DNA of 64,000 bases from Sphingobium nicotianae (lineage in GTDB: Bacteria > Pseudomonadota > Alphaproteobacteria > Sphingomonadales > Sphingomonadaceae). The notes under the pieces were generated by a model that saw nothing but the letters and a program-made list of their open reading frames with translations, was not told the DNA's origin and made no database searches. Below, piece after piece: positions 17,099-24,089 of the stretch. A program made the translations under genes and the position numbers. Each line of letters begins with the position of its first letter. Position 1 is the first letter of the stretch. The stretch covers positions 1 through 64,000 of the forward strand of contig NZ_JAHGAW010000011.1 of assembly GCF_018603885.1 (NCBI RefSeq), in the 5' to 3' direction.

Positions 17099-18052
17099 TC
17101 AAACGGCCCGCAATCGCGCAGGACGGCATTCTGCCGACCAAAGGGTGACTGTGAGGGCACCGCCGGTGAGGCGCTCCACGACGCGTCCGTGCAAATGGGC
17201 CGCCTTCATGAAGTCGAGAACTTCCTGGTCTGCAAAGCCGAGCCGCGCATGCGCATGTTCTCGCCGCAGCTCCTCCCGGTCGTGCGGCGCGACATCGACG
17301 ATGATGAGTTTTCCGCTCGGTTTGAGAATGCGGGCAGCCTCGGCGACGACGGCAGCGGGCCGATGCGCATAATGCAGAACCTGGTGGAGAATGACGGTGT
17401 CCGCCGAGCCGGATGGCAGGTCCAGCGCGTTCATGTCGCCTTGGCGCAGTTCGGCATTGGTCACGCCGTCCTGCAGCAGCTTCGCGCGGCCGAACCGCAG
17501 CATCTCGGGGGATCGGTCGATTCCGATGACATGGTCAGCGCGGTCGGCCAGCAGATGGACCATGGTCCCGGTCCCGCTCCCGATATCCACAAGCACGCCG
17601 AGATTATGGTCGCCGATCGCCCGGAGGATCGCTGCATCGACGTCCTCCACGGAGACATGGAGCGCGCGGAGACGATTCCATTCCGCAGCGTGCGCCGCAA
17701 AATAGGCGGCCGCCTCTGTCGCGCGATCCGCATGAATGGCGGCGAGTCTGGTCGCGTCGGCCGCGAACCACGGATCGCTGCCATGCACTTCGGCCCAGCG
17801 GTCAAGCAGGGTGAAGAGAGGGTCGACGAGCGACGACGCGCCAAGCCTGAGGAAGACCCAATTTCCTTCCTTGCGCTTCCCGAGCAGGCCGCAGTCGATC
17901 AGTACCTTCAACTGCTTGGAAATCTTGGGTTGCCCCTGAGCGAGCGTTTGAGCGAGTTCGCCGACCGACAGCTCCATCTCCCGAAGGAGATACAGGATTC
18001 GAATGCGAACCGGATCGGACAGGGCTTGAAACAGGATGGCGTCATTGTTCAT
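17099..18052 (-). CDS. ArsR-family repressor fused to SAM-dependent methyltransferase domain
   Basis: About 317 aa. Residues about 1-75 are an ArsR-type winged helix (ILFQALSDPVRIRILYLL, SVGELAQTLAQGQPKISKQL). Residues about 135-300 are a Rossmann methyltransferase with the SAM loop VLVDIGSGTGTM and ADTVILHQVLHY. ArsR-methyltransferase fusions lie next to methionine and SAM genes in many Proteobacteria, where SAM or SAH sensing is plausible. It is 101 nt upstream of mesX on the same strand, so it probably controls mesXD. ATG 18052 is preferred by family length; ATG 18076 is an alternative. Confidence 0.85.
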   Translation of the reverse strand: MNNDAILFQALSDPVRIRILYLLREMELSVGELAQTLAQGQPKISKQLKVLIDCGLLGKRKEGNWVFLRLGASSLVDPLFTLLDRWAEVHGSDPWFAADATRLAAIHADRATEAAAYFAAHAAEWNRLRALHVSVEDVDAAILRAIGDHNLGVLVDIGSGTGTMVHLLADRADHVIGIDRSPEMLRFGRAKLLQDGVTNAELRQGDMNALDLPSGSADTVILHQVLHYAHRPAAVVAEAARILKPSGKLIIVDVAPHDREELRREHAHARLGFADQEVLDFMKAAHLHGRVVERLTGGALTVTLWSAECRPARLRAV

Positions 18053-18082
18053 ATTCCTATATTCGCATATTAGCATATATAG
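18050..18082 (-). promoter_or_regulatory. ATAT-rich repeat operator candidate at the arsR-methyltransferase start
   Basis: Read on the minus strand, the stretch just before the start contains repeated ATATG units: CTATATATGC, TAATATGCGAATAT and AGGAATATG. ATAT-TCGC-ATAT is a small dyad. The region is far more AT-rich than its surroundings and overlaps the likely start codon, which fits an autoregulatory operator for the ArsR protein. No footprint is implied. Confidence 0.4.
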
Positions 18083-18350
18083 TCAAGGGCGCCGGAGGCT
18101 TTATCGATCAGCCGACTTGCATGGGTGGGGACCCTGCGCCTTCGGCTTTAGGGCAGGCGGTTACATGGCTGAAACCTTACCGCTGAGCACGGCGCCAAAA
18201 GAAAATTGATGGGCGGATTGGGCTAGATCGCCCGAATACCGCAAGTAACATCACGTTTGTCATTTTTGGCGCCTTTTAGATTCGCTAGAATCGACCAAAT
18301 CAATTTAGAAGAAAACGGAACGGGACGATTCAACTCCGGGGGGCGGGTCA

Positions 18351-18488
18351 ATGAAGACCGATATCCGCGTTGCTTTTGTTGCGATTCGCCGCGATCCGGG
18401 TACGGGCAGCAGACAAGCTCTCATTTTTGGGACGGCGATAAAGGGAACTTCCGAGACCCGGCTTGTTCGAGTAGTTCCCGCGCAAGAC
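18351..18488 (+). pseudogene. 5' fragment of a small unknown gene cut by IS21
   Basis: ATG 18351 with a G-rich ribosome site (GGGGGGCGGG) opens 46 codons (MKTDIRVAFVAIRRDPGTGS...RLVRVVPAQD). The next base, 18489, is the first base of the IS21 left inverted repeat, and the frame stops two codons inside the element. The family is not recognised. A possible 3' part lies beyond the other IS end. Confidence 0.4.
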
Positions 18489-18589
18489 TGTTGATTGCTG
18501 CTGAGAAGTGACCCGGGGGAGCCTGTAATTTTCACTGAGAAGTGACCCATGTTTGAACACGTCCCTGGCTTTGAGCGGGGGACCATGGA

Positions 18590-20122
18590 GTGTTGGACAT
18601 GGCATTATTGAGCGTCATCCGGCGCTGGCATTACCGCGATCATCTGTCGATCCGAGAGATTGCCAAGCGCACCGGTCTTTCGCGCAACACCGTACGCAAG
18701 TATCTCAGGTCTGACGCGGTGGAACCGCGGTTCAAGACGCCTGAGCGGCCGAGCAAGCTGGCCCCTTTCGTTGAGCGACTGACGGTTTGGCTGAGGCGGG
18801 AGATGGGCCGCCCGCGCAAGCAGAAGCGCACGATCAAGCAGTTGCATGCCGATCTGGTGAGCCTTGGCTTTGACGGTTCCTACGAGCGCGTGGCGGCCTT
18901 TGCCCGGAGTTGGCGTGATGATTATCGCCGCCAGCAGCAGATGAGTGGACGTGGCACCTTCGTGCCGTTGTCGTTCGCGCCGGGCGAGGCGTTTCAGTTC
19001 GACTGGAGCGAGGACTGGGCGATCATCGATGGCGTGCGCACCAAGCTGCAGGTGGCGCACTTCAAGCTCAGCTACAGCCGGGCCTTCTTCGTGCGGGCCT
19101 ATCTCCTGCAGACCCACGAGATGCTGTTCGATGCCCATAATCACGCGTTCCGCGTGCTGGGCGGCGTGCCCCGGCGCGGTATCTACGACAACATGCGCAC
19201 TGCGGTCGACAAGGTCGGGCACGGCAAGGACCGGACCGTCAACGCCCGCTTCCTGACCATGGTCAGCCATTACCTCTTCGAGGCCGAGTTCTGTAATCCG
19301 GCGGCGGGATGGGAGAAGGGCCAGGTCGAGAAGAACGTCCAGGATGCCCGCCATCGGCTGTGGCAGCCCGTTCCCCAGACCGAGAGCCTCGATGCCCTCA
19401 ACCTATGGCTGGAAGAGCGCTGCAAGGCGCTCTGGCAGGATATCCCACATGGGGTCGAGTTGGGCTCGGTGGCCGATGCCTGGGCGGACGAGGTGGCAAG
19501 CCTGATGCCGATGGGCAGACCGTTCGACGGCTTTGTCGAGTATGGCAAGCGGGTCTCCCCGACCTGCCTCGTCCATCTCGAGCGCAACCGCTACAGCGTG
19601 CCGGCGTCGTTCGCGAACCGGCCGGTCAGCCTGCGCGTCTATCCCGACCGCTTCCTGGTGGTCGCCGAGGGACAGGTCTTGTGCGAGCATCAGCGGATCA
19701 TCGAGCGATCCCATGATGGTCCGGGACGCACCGTCTATGACTGGCGCCATTATCTGGCGGTGGTCCAGCGCAAGCCAGGCGCTCTGCGCAACGGGGCACC
19801 GTTCCTTGACCTGCCTGATGCGTTCCAGCGGCTGCAGCGGCATCTGCTGCGATCTCCCGGCGGCGACCGCGAGATGGTCGAGATCCTCGCCCTGGTGCTG
19901 CATCATGACAAGCAGGCGGTGCTCAGCGCGGTCACCATGGCGTTGGAGACCGGCGTCCCCACCAAGACCCATATCCTCAACCTGCTGCACCGTCTGCTCG
20001 ACGGCAAGCCGCTCAACGCCCCGCCGGTGACAGCACCACAGGCGCTGAGACTGGTCAGCGAGCCCATGGCCAATGTGGAGCGCTATGATGCCCTGCGCCG
20101 GGAGAACCGCCATGCGTCATGA
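18590..20122 (+). CDS. istA: IstA, IS21-family transposase
   Basis: A 510-aa transposase. The N-terminal helix-turn-helix is [20 protein letters not shown] followed by RKYLRSD. The DDE catalytic core is visible as [10 protein letters not shown] (first D), [14 protein letters not shown] (second D) and [15 protein letters not shown] (E). The C-terminal part ([18 protein letters not shown]) is typical. GTG 18590 is used here; ATG 18599, with GGAG upstream, is equally possible. It overlaps istB by 11 nt. Confidence 0.95.
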   Translation: MLDMALLSVIRRWHYRDHLSIREIAKRTGLSRNTVRKYLRSDAVEPRFKTPERPSKLAPFVERLTVWLRREMGRPRKQKRTIKQLHADLVSLGFDGSYERVAAFARSWRDDYRRQQQMSGRGTFVPLSFAPGEAFQFDWSEDWAIIDGVRTKLQVAHFKLSYSRAFFVRAYLLQTHEMLFDAHNHAFRVLGGVPRRGIYDNMRTAVDKVGHGKDRTVNARFLTMVSHYLFEAEFCNPAAGWEKGQVEKNVQDARHRLWQPVPQTESLDALNLWLEERCKALWQDIPHGVELGSVADAWADEVASLMPMGRPFDGFVEYGKRVSPTCLVHLERNRYSVPASFANRPVSLRVYPDRFLVVAEGQVLCEHQRIIERSHDGPGRTVYDWRHYLAVVQRKPGALRNGAPFLDLPDAFQRLQRHLLRSPGGDREMVEILALVLHHDKQAVLSAVTMALETGVPTKTHILNLLHRLLDGKPLNAPPVTAPQALRLVSEPMANVERYDALRRENRHAS

Positions 20123-20894
20123 TCCCGCCAGCGGCGCCATCATCGTCATGTTGCGCAGCCTCAAGATGCACGGCATGGCGCAGGCCGTCACCGATCTCAT
20201 GGAGCAGGGCGCGCCGGCGTTCGATGCCGCGGTGCCGATCCTGTCCCAACTACTGAAGGCAGAGACTGCCGAACGGGAGGTGCGATCGGTATCCTATCAG
20301 CTCAAGGCCGCCCGGTTCCCAGCCTATCGCGATCTGGCCGGCTTCGACTTCGTCAGCAGCGAGATCAACGAAGCGCTGGTCCGCCAGCTCCACCGATGCG
20401 AGTTTATGGATGTTGCCGACAATGTCGTGCTGGTCGGTGGTCCCGGCACGGGAAAGACTCACATCGCCACGGCGCTGGGCGTTCAGGCCATCGAGCATCA
20501 TCGCAAGCGCGTGCGGTTCTTCTCGACGGTCGAGCTGGTCAACGTCCTTGAACAGGAGAAGGCCCAGGGCAAGGCAGGCCAGATCGCCGGGCGGCTCGCC
20601 CACTCCGATCTCGTGATCCTCGACGAGCTTGGCTATCTGCCGTTCAGCGCCTCAGGCGGTGCGTTGTTGTTCTATCTGCTGAGCAAACTCTACGAGCGCA
20701 CCAGCGTCATCATCACCACCAACCTGAGCTTCAGCGAATGGGCCACCGTGTTCGGCGACGCCAAGATGACCACCGCGCTCCTCGATCGGCTCACCCATCA
20801 CTGTCATATCCTGGAAACGGGCAACGACAGCTTCCGGTTCAAGAACAGCTCCGCCCAAGGTCCCAAAACCAGAAAGGAGAAAGCCCCATCTTGA
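20112..20894 (+). CDS. istB: IstB, IS21-family AAA+ helper ATPase
   Basis: A 260-aa DnaC-like ATPase with Walker [10 protein letters not shown] and Walker [13 protein letters not shown], plus the sensor region [12 protein letters not shown]. It helps IstA choose and join target DNA. The open frame begins at 20073, but ATG 20112, inside the istA end and preceded by GGGAGA, gives the family start. Confidence 0.95.
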   Translation: MRHDPASGAIIVMLRSLKMHGMAQAVTDLMEQGAPAFDAAVPILSQLLKAETAEREVRSVSYQLKAARFPAYRDLAGFDFVSSEINEALVRQLHRCEFMDVADNVVLVGGPGTGKTHIATALGVQAIEHHRKRVRFFSTVELVNVLEQEKAQGKAGQIAGRLAHSDLVILDELGYLPFSASGGALLFYLLSKLYERTSVIITTNLSFSEWATVFGDAKMTTALLDRLTHHCHILETGNDSFRFKNSSAQGPKTRKEKAPS

Positions 20895-20978
20895 CCCACA
20901 TATGAAACCCGAAACATAATCGCAGGGTGGGTCACTTCTCGATGAAAACCCCGGGTCACTTCTCAGCAGCAATCAACA

Positions 20979-21408
20979 TTCGGGGGCAGTACACTGATCC
21001 CAACCCTCTTCTAGATGTCATCGATCCCGATGGGGGGCAGTCCTATGGAAAATCGGTGAGCCAGTTTGCGCACGAGCTGGAGGAGATTGCGCGCCAGGAT
21101 CTCGGTGCGGGACAGGAGCTGCGTCCGCAGATCCTCCATTACCCCTGAGACCATTTGCAGTCCTCGGTGCGATGGCTCTGTTCAAGCCGAGCCGGTGCTA
21201 GGCGGACCGGCTGGAATGTCCCCAAAAGCCGGCCATTCAGCGGTCGCCGAAACCTTGCTTTGTATCGTGGGTTCGAATACCGAGCACGCAGTCGAACTGA
21301 GCCGCGCAGTGACGGTTTTCAGAGGAAAAAGTCGACGAGGTATATTCCGAGGTGTTGTGGAAAAGAGGCTCGATGAGAAGCGCGGCAAATCAGTCGCTTA
21401 GCCGATCA
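20979..21408. other. Right margin of the mobile element; gene debris
   Basis: One frame gives RGQYTDPNPLLDVIDPDG and then SQFAHELEEIARQDLGAGQE, ending at 21148. It could be the 3' part of the ORF interrupted at 18488 but needs a frame change to join it. A second frame (21066-21401) contains FRGKSRRGIFRGVVEKRLDE. I recognise neither. The 22-bp direct repeat copy 2 lies inside. Confidence 0.35.
21260..21281 (+). repeat. 22-bp direct repeat, copy 2 (attachment-like)
   Basis: Identical to 14010-14031 over 22 bp, in the same orientation. It lies 128 nt inside the tRNA-derived right end of the large element. Confidence 0.7.
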
Positions 21409-21432
21409 GTTCGAATCCCTCCCGCTCCGCCA
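21409..21432 (+). repeat. attR-like duplication of a tRNA 3' end
   Basis: The sequence GTTCGAATCCCTCCCGCTCC followed by GCCA has the order T-loop TTCGAAT, T-stem CCCTC, acceptor strand CCGCTCC, discriminator G, CCA. The matching 5' halves (GAGGG and GGAGCGG) are absent upstream, so this is only the 3' end. Element junk lies to the left and undisturbed chromosomal genes begin to the right. Discriminator G and the T-loop would suit tRNA-Ser, but the identity cannot be fixed from 24 bases. Confidence 0.75.
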
Positions 21433-21476
21433 ACTGCGCTATCCTCTTCTGTAAGGGGAGACGAGGTTAAACCGCG

Positions 21477-22421
21477 TCATCCCTTCGTCAGCCCGATCTC
21501 GCGCAGCCGCTCGTGCAGATAGTCGTGCGCGGTGATCGGCGGTTCGCGCAGCGGATTGTCGGGCGTCACGCATTGCGGCAGCGCCTCGATCACCACGTCC
21601 GGGCGCAGATGCAGAAAGAAGGGCATCGAGTAGCGCGGAATGTGGCGGCGCTCGACCGGCGGATTGACCACCCGGTGGCTGGTCGAGGGCAGCACATGAT
21701 TGGTCAGGCGCTGCAGCATGTCGCCGACATTGATGGCGAGGCCACCCGGCGGCGGCGTCACTGGGATCCATTCGCCGGCGCGTGTCCTGATCTCCAGCCC
21801 GCCTTCCTCGGCGCCGGCCAGCAGCGTGATCAGGTTGATGTCCTCGTGCGCGCCGGCGCGCACGCCCGGGGCCTGCGCCGAGACCGGCGGATAGTGCAGC
21901 AGGCGCAGGATCGAATTGCCATTCTCGATGCGGCTGTCGAACCAGTCGGCGGGGAGGCCGAGATAGAGCGCGACGCCAGAGAGGATGCGCGATCCGGCCG
22001 CGTCGAACGCGTCGTAGAGTGCCTGGAATGTCTCGTGAAAGCCCGCTATCTCGCTCGGCCAGACATTGGGCGCCATGTCCGCGGCGAGCGGATCGCCCTC
22101 CGGCAGCTCGCGGCCGACATGCCAGAATTCCTTGAGATCGTTCTCGCTCGCGCCCTTGGCGATCTCGGTGCCGAAGGCAGTGTAGCCACGCTGGCCGCCG
22201 CCGCCAGGCACGAGATAGGCACGCTTGGCCTCCTCCGGCAGCGCGAAGAAGGCCTTGGCGAGGCTCCAGCCGCGCGCGATCAGCGCGTCGTCGATGCCGT
22301 GGTCGATCACGATGGCGAAGCCGAACTCGCGGAAACTGCCGCCGATCGCCTGGGCGAAATCGGCGACATCGAGCCTGGCGAGGGAAAGGGTCGGAACCTG
22401 TTCGAGAACAGAGGAGGTCAT
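21477..22421 (-). CDS. 2-oxoglutarate/Fe(II) oxygenase, isopenicillin-N-synthase-like
   Basis: A 314-aa protein. The DIOX_N-type N-terminus (FREFGFAIVIDHGID, about 30-45) is followed by the double-stranded beta-helix domain. The Fe(II) ligands are H192 and D194 (GAHEDINL) and H249 (STSHRVV); the 2-oxoglutarate-binding pair is R263 and S265 (RYSMPFF). The substrate is unknown; close bacterial members are generally annotated as IPNS-like dioxygenases. It is the first chromosomal gene right of the element and is transcribed towards the junction. Confidence 0.88.
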   Translation of the reverse strand: MTSSVLEQVPTLSLARLDVADFAQAIGGSFREFGFAIVIDHGIDDALIARGWSLAKAFFALPEEAKRAYLVPGGGGQRGYTAFGTEIAKGASENDLKEFWHVGRELPEGDPLAADMAPNVWPSEIAGFHETFQALYDAFDAAGSRILSGVALYLGLPADWFDSRIENGNSILRLLHYPPVSAQAPGVRAGAHEDINLITLLAGAEEGGLEIRTRAGEWIPVTPPPGGLAINVGDMLQRLTNHVLPSTSHRVVNPPVERRHIPRYSMPFFLHLRPDVVIEALPQCVTPDNPLREPPITAHDYLHERLREIGLTKG

Positions 22422-22561
22422 GGGCGCGGACTCCGCGAAATAGGATCTGTTGTTGCGCTCAGGTTAGGCGTTCGACCCGCCCCTGTCACCTGCGACGAAA
22501 TTGTTGCACCCGGCGCCGGGCCATGGAATTGCGCCCGCAGCCCCCCGGAGGAGACGAGACG

Positions 22562-22975
22562 ATGCGCTACTGGCTGATGAAATCGGAGCCCGATGCTTTT
22601 TCGTGGGACGATCTCGTCAAGAAGGGCCGCGCCGAGTGGGATGGCGTGCGCAATCACACCGCGCAGCTCAACATGAAGGCCATGGCGCTCGGCGATCGCG
22701 CGCTCTTCTACCACAGCAATATCGGACTGGAGTGCGTCGGCATCATGGAGATTGTGCGGACGGCGCAGCAGGACAGCACCGATCCGACCGGCAAGTGGAT
22801 GGCGGTCGAGGTTGCCCCGGTGAAGCCGCTCAAGCGCTTCGTGACCTTGAAGGCGATCAAGGCCGAGCCGTCGCTGGCCGGCATGGAGCTGATCCGCCAG
22901 TCGCGCCTGTCGGTCGCGCCGGTGCGCGCGGAGGAATGGGCGAAGATCCTGGACATGGCGCAGACTGAGGCTTGA
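22562..22975 (+). CDS. EVE-domain protein
   Basis: A 137-aa protein consisting of one EVE (PUA-like) domain: MRYWLMKSEPDAFSWDDL, EWDGVRNHTAQLNMKAM, GDRALFYHSN. EVE domains bind modified bases in nucleic acids, and this stand-alone form (thymocyte nuclear protein 1 type) is common in Alphaproteobacteria. ATG 22562 is chosen for the family start; it has GGAGGAGA upstream. It is divergent from the oxygenase gene. Confidence 0.9.
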   Translation: MRYWLMKSEPDAFSWDDLVKKGRAEWDGVRNHTAQLNMKAMALGDRALFYHSNIGLECVGIMEIVRTAQQDSTDPTGKWMAVEVAPVKPLKRFVTLKAIKAEPSLAGMELIRQSRLSVAPVRAEEWAKILDMAQTEA

Positions 22976-23107
22976 TTCTCCTCCGGCTGCCCTCCTCTGT
23001 CCGGCCTTCGAAAGCGCTTATCTCGCTCCTGCAATATGCTTGGAAGGCGATGAAGAACAGCCCGAAGTCGGCCGCCTGATAGCTTTTTCATATATCCCGA
23101 TAGAAAC

Positions 23108-23148
23108 GATTGCATTTTCTGCAATCTACTAATTAGCTTTGCAATTGC
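23108..23148 (+). promoter_or_regulatory. Repeated GATTGCA/TGCAATC dyads upstream of a tiny ORF
   Basis: GATTGCA (23108-23114) and TGCAATC (23120-23126) form a perfect 7-bp inverted repeat with a 5-nt spacer. GCAATTGC (23141-23148), a perfect palindrome made of the same half-sites, follows 14 nt later. The stretch is distinctly AT-rich. It lies 52 nt before the start of the small ORF at 23200 and looks like a regulator-binding region. Confidence 0.5.
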
Positions 23149-23199
23149 TTTTTGGTGCAGCGCAACATATATCCGCCTCCAGAAGTTGAGGAGATGGCC

Positions 23200-23310
23200 A
23201 TGTCTGGCCAACCAATGGAGATTGACATGCGCACGTGGAAGAAGCTCATCGCCGCTTATATCGCTGCCGCCGGCAACACCGGCCCGTTCGTGATCGGCAG
23301 CTTTTACTGA
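23200..23310 (+). CDS. Very small ORF (36 aa) with own dyads and terminator
   Basis: ATG 23200 has GAGGAG six bases upstream and encodes 36 residues: an acidic start (MSGQPMEID), then MRTWKKLIAAYIAAAGNT, then GPFVIGSFY at the C-terminus. An alternative in-frame ATG is at 23194. The centre is a short amphipathic or hydrophobic helix and the C-terminus is aromatic/glycine-rich. A strong terminator follows 46 nt after the stop. I do not recognise the family. It could be a membrane-active small protein, a peptide precursor, or a leader of a regulatory RNA. Confidence 0.5.
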   Translation: MSGQPMEIDMRTWKKLIAAYIAAAGNTGPFVIGSFY

Positions 23311-23356
23311 GCGGTGCGCGGCGCCAGGGCGCGCCGGCATCTAATCGAAGAAAAAA

Positions 23357-23386
23357 GGGTGGTGCCGGCAAGGCGCCGCCCTTTTT
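23357..23386 (+). terminator. Intrinsic terminator after the small ORF
   Basis: GGGTGGTGCC (23357-23366) pairs with GGCGCCGCCC (23372-23381) over 10 bp including two G-U pairs, with loop GGCAA, and is followed by TTTTT. Confidence 0.9.
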
Positions 23387-24089
23387 CATTGTCGAATCGG
23401 TTTTCCGGCCTTAGAGGCCGGCTGCAATGGGCTAGTCCGCCCGTCATCCCCAAACTTATCCACACTCATCCACAGATTTGACGATCTGGGGCGTCTTGGG
23501 CCTGCAGATTCCCCTTGGCGCGACTCGGTTTTGGTGACACCTTGCTGCTACAGAGCGAGTGAAAGTCCGAGAGAAATCAAAGACTTGATAAGCGATCTGG
23601 ACGAGCTTCGAGATGAGCGCGGCAACGCGATCCTTGAAAGGCTCGGATCCCGATGCCGGCCGCGTCGATCGCTTCCTTCGGGAGCGGATGAAGCGAGGCA
23701 GAGGGTCGAAGGATCGAGAGCGCCGTCTAGGCGAAGGAGATGCTTCGGAAAGGCCGGGCCCCGTCGCCTCGTGCGATGGAGCCTAGCCGATCCGGGAACG
23801 GCCGTCCGGTCGGACACGGATCAGGGCTTCGATGCTCGCGAGAGTTTGAAGTCCGGCGTGCATGGGGGTCTTCGGGTCCAGATGGCGCCATGCCGATCTC
23901 CGGATATCCGGCAACGGATTGGAAGGCGATTGGTGCAGTGAGGGTCGGCAGCGATGCCGACCCTCATTTAGCATGTGCGGCAGGGGACGTCGCAGTATGT
24001 CGCCAGGTTCTCCTCATTCGCGTGCTCCTTTTTCCGCAGAAGCACGCGATCGGCGGCCTCGGTGAGTAAGCGACGATCCCGGCGCCTCC
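23387..24089. other. About 700 nt without a convincing gene
   Basis: The region holds two DnaA-box-like 9-mers, TTATCCACA (23456-23464) and TCATCCACA (23466-23474). A perfect 11-bp hairpin GAGGGTCGGCA/TGCCGACCCTC lies at 23940-23965 with only a weak T tract after it. Some short frames exist (for example 23531-23941, +) but none is recognisable. On the minus strand a short frame ends in the cysteine-rich tail CDVPCRTC near 23968, without a good start. Confidence 0.45.

Larger units (their letters stand above)
18489..20978 (+). mobile_element. IS21-family insertion sequence, complete
   Basis: A perfect 30-bp terminal inverted repeat is present: TGTTGATTGCTGCTGAGAAG... at 18489-18518, and its reverse complement at 20949-20978. 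Inner copies of GAGAAGTGACCC occur near both ends (about 18537-18548 and 20929-20940), like the multiple transposase sites of IS21. It carries istA and istB. I see no target duplication: the left flank ends AAGAC and the right flank begins TTCGG. A rearrangement after insertion is therefore possible. Confidence 0.93.
1..21432. mobile_element. Right-hand part of an integrative conjugative element (ICE)
   Basis: The segment carries a complete mating-pair apparatus (trbB-I), the end of a TraG coupling protein, an AlpA-type regulator, cargo genes and insertion sequences. It stops at 21409-21432, where a tRNA 3' end (T-loop TTCGAAT, acceptor half CCGCTCC, discriminator G, CCA) stands without the rest of a tRNA. 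This is the usual look of the distal attachment site of a tRNA-integrated element. The intact tRNA, integrase, relaxase and left end must lie upstream of the window. That the two ends form one element is inferred. Confidence 0.75.

Noticed and set aside
23561..23600. GTGAAAGTCCGAGAG resembling the conserved GGAAAGTCCGG of RNase P RNA
   Set aside because: The rest of the region does not supply the other conserved RNase P blocks or fold.
23968..24060. A short minus-strand frame ending CDVPCRTC that looks like a cysteine-rich peptide
   Set aside because: No ribosome site or credible start lies close to it. It is immediately downstream of pepF and may be chance. Kept only as a note in the intergenic entry.
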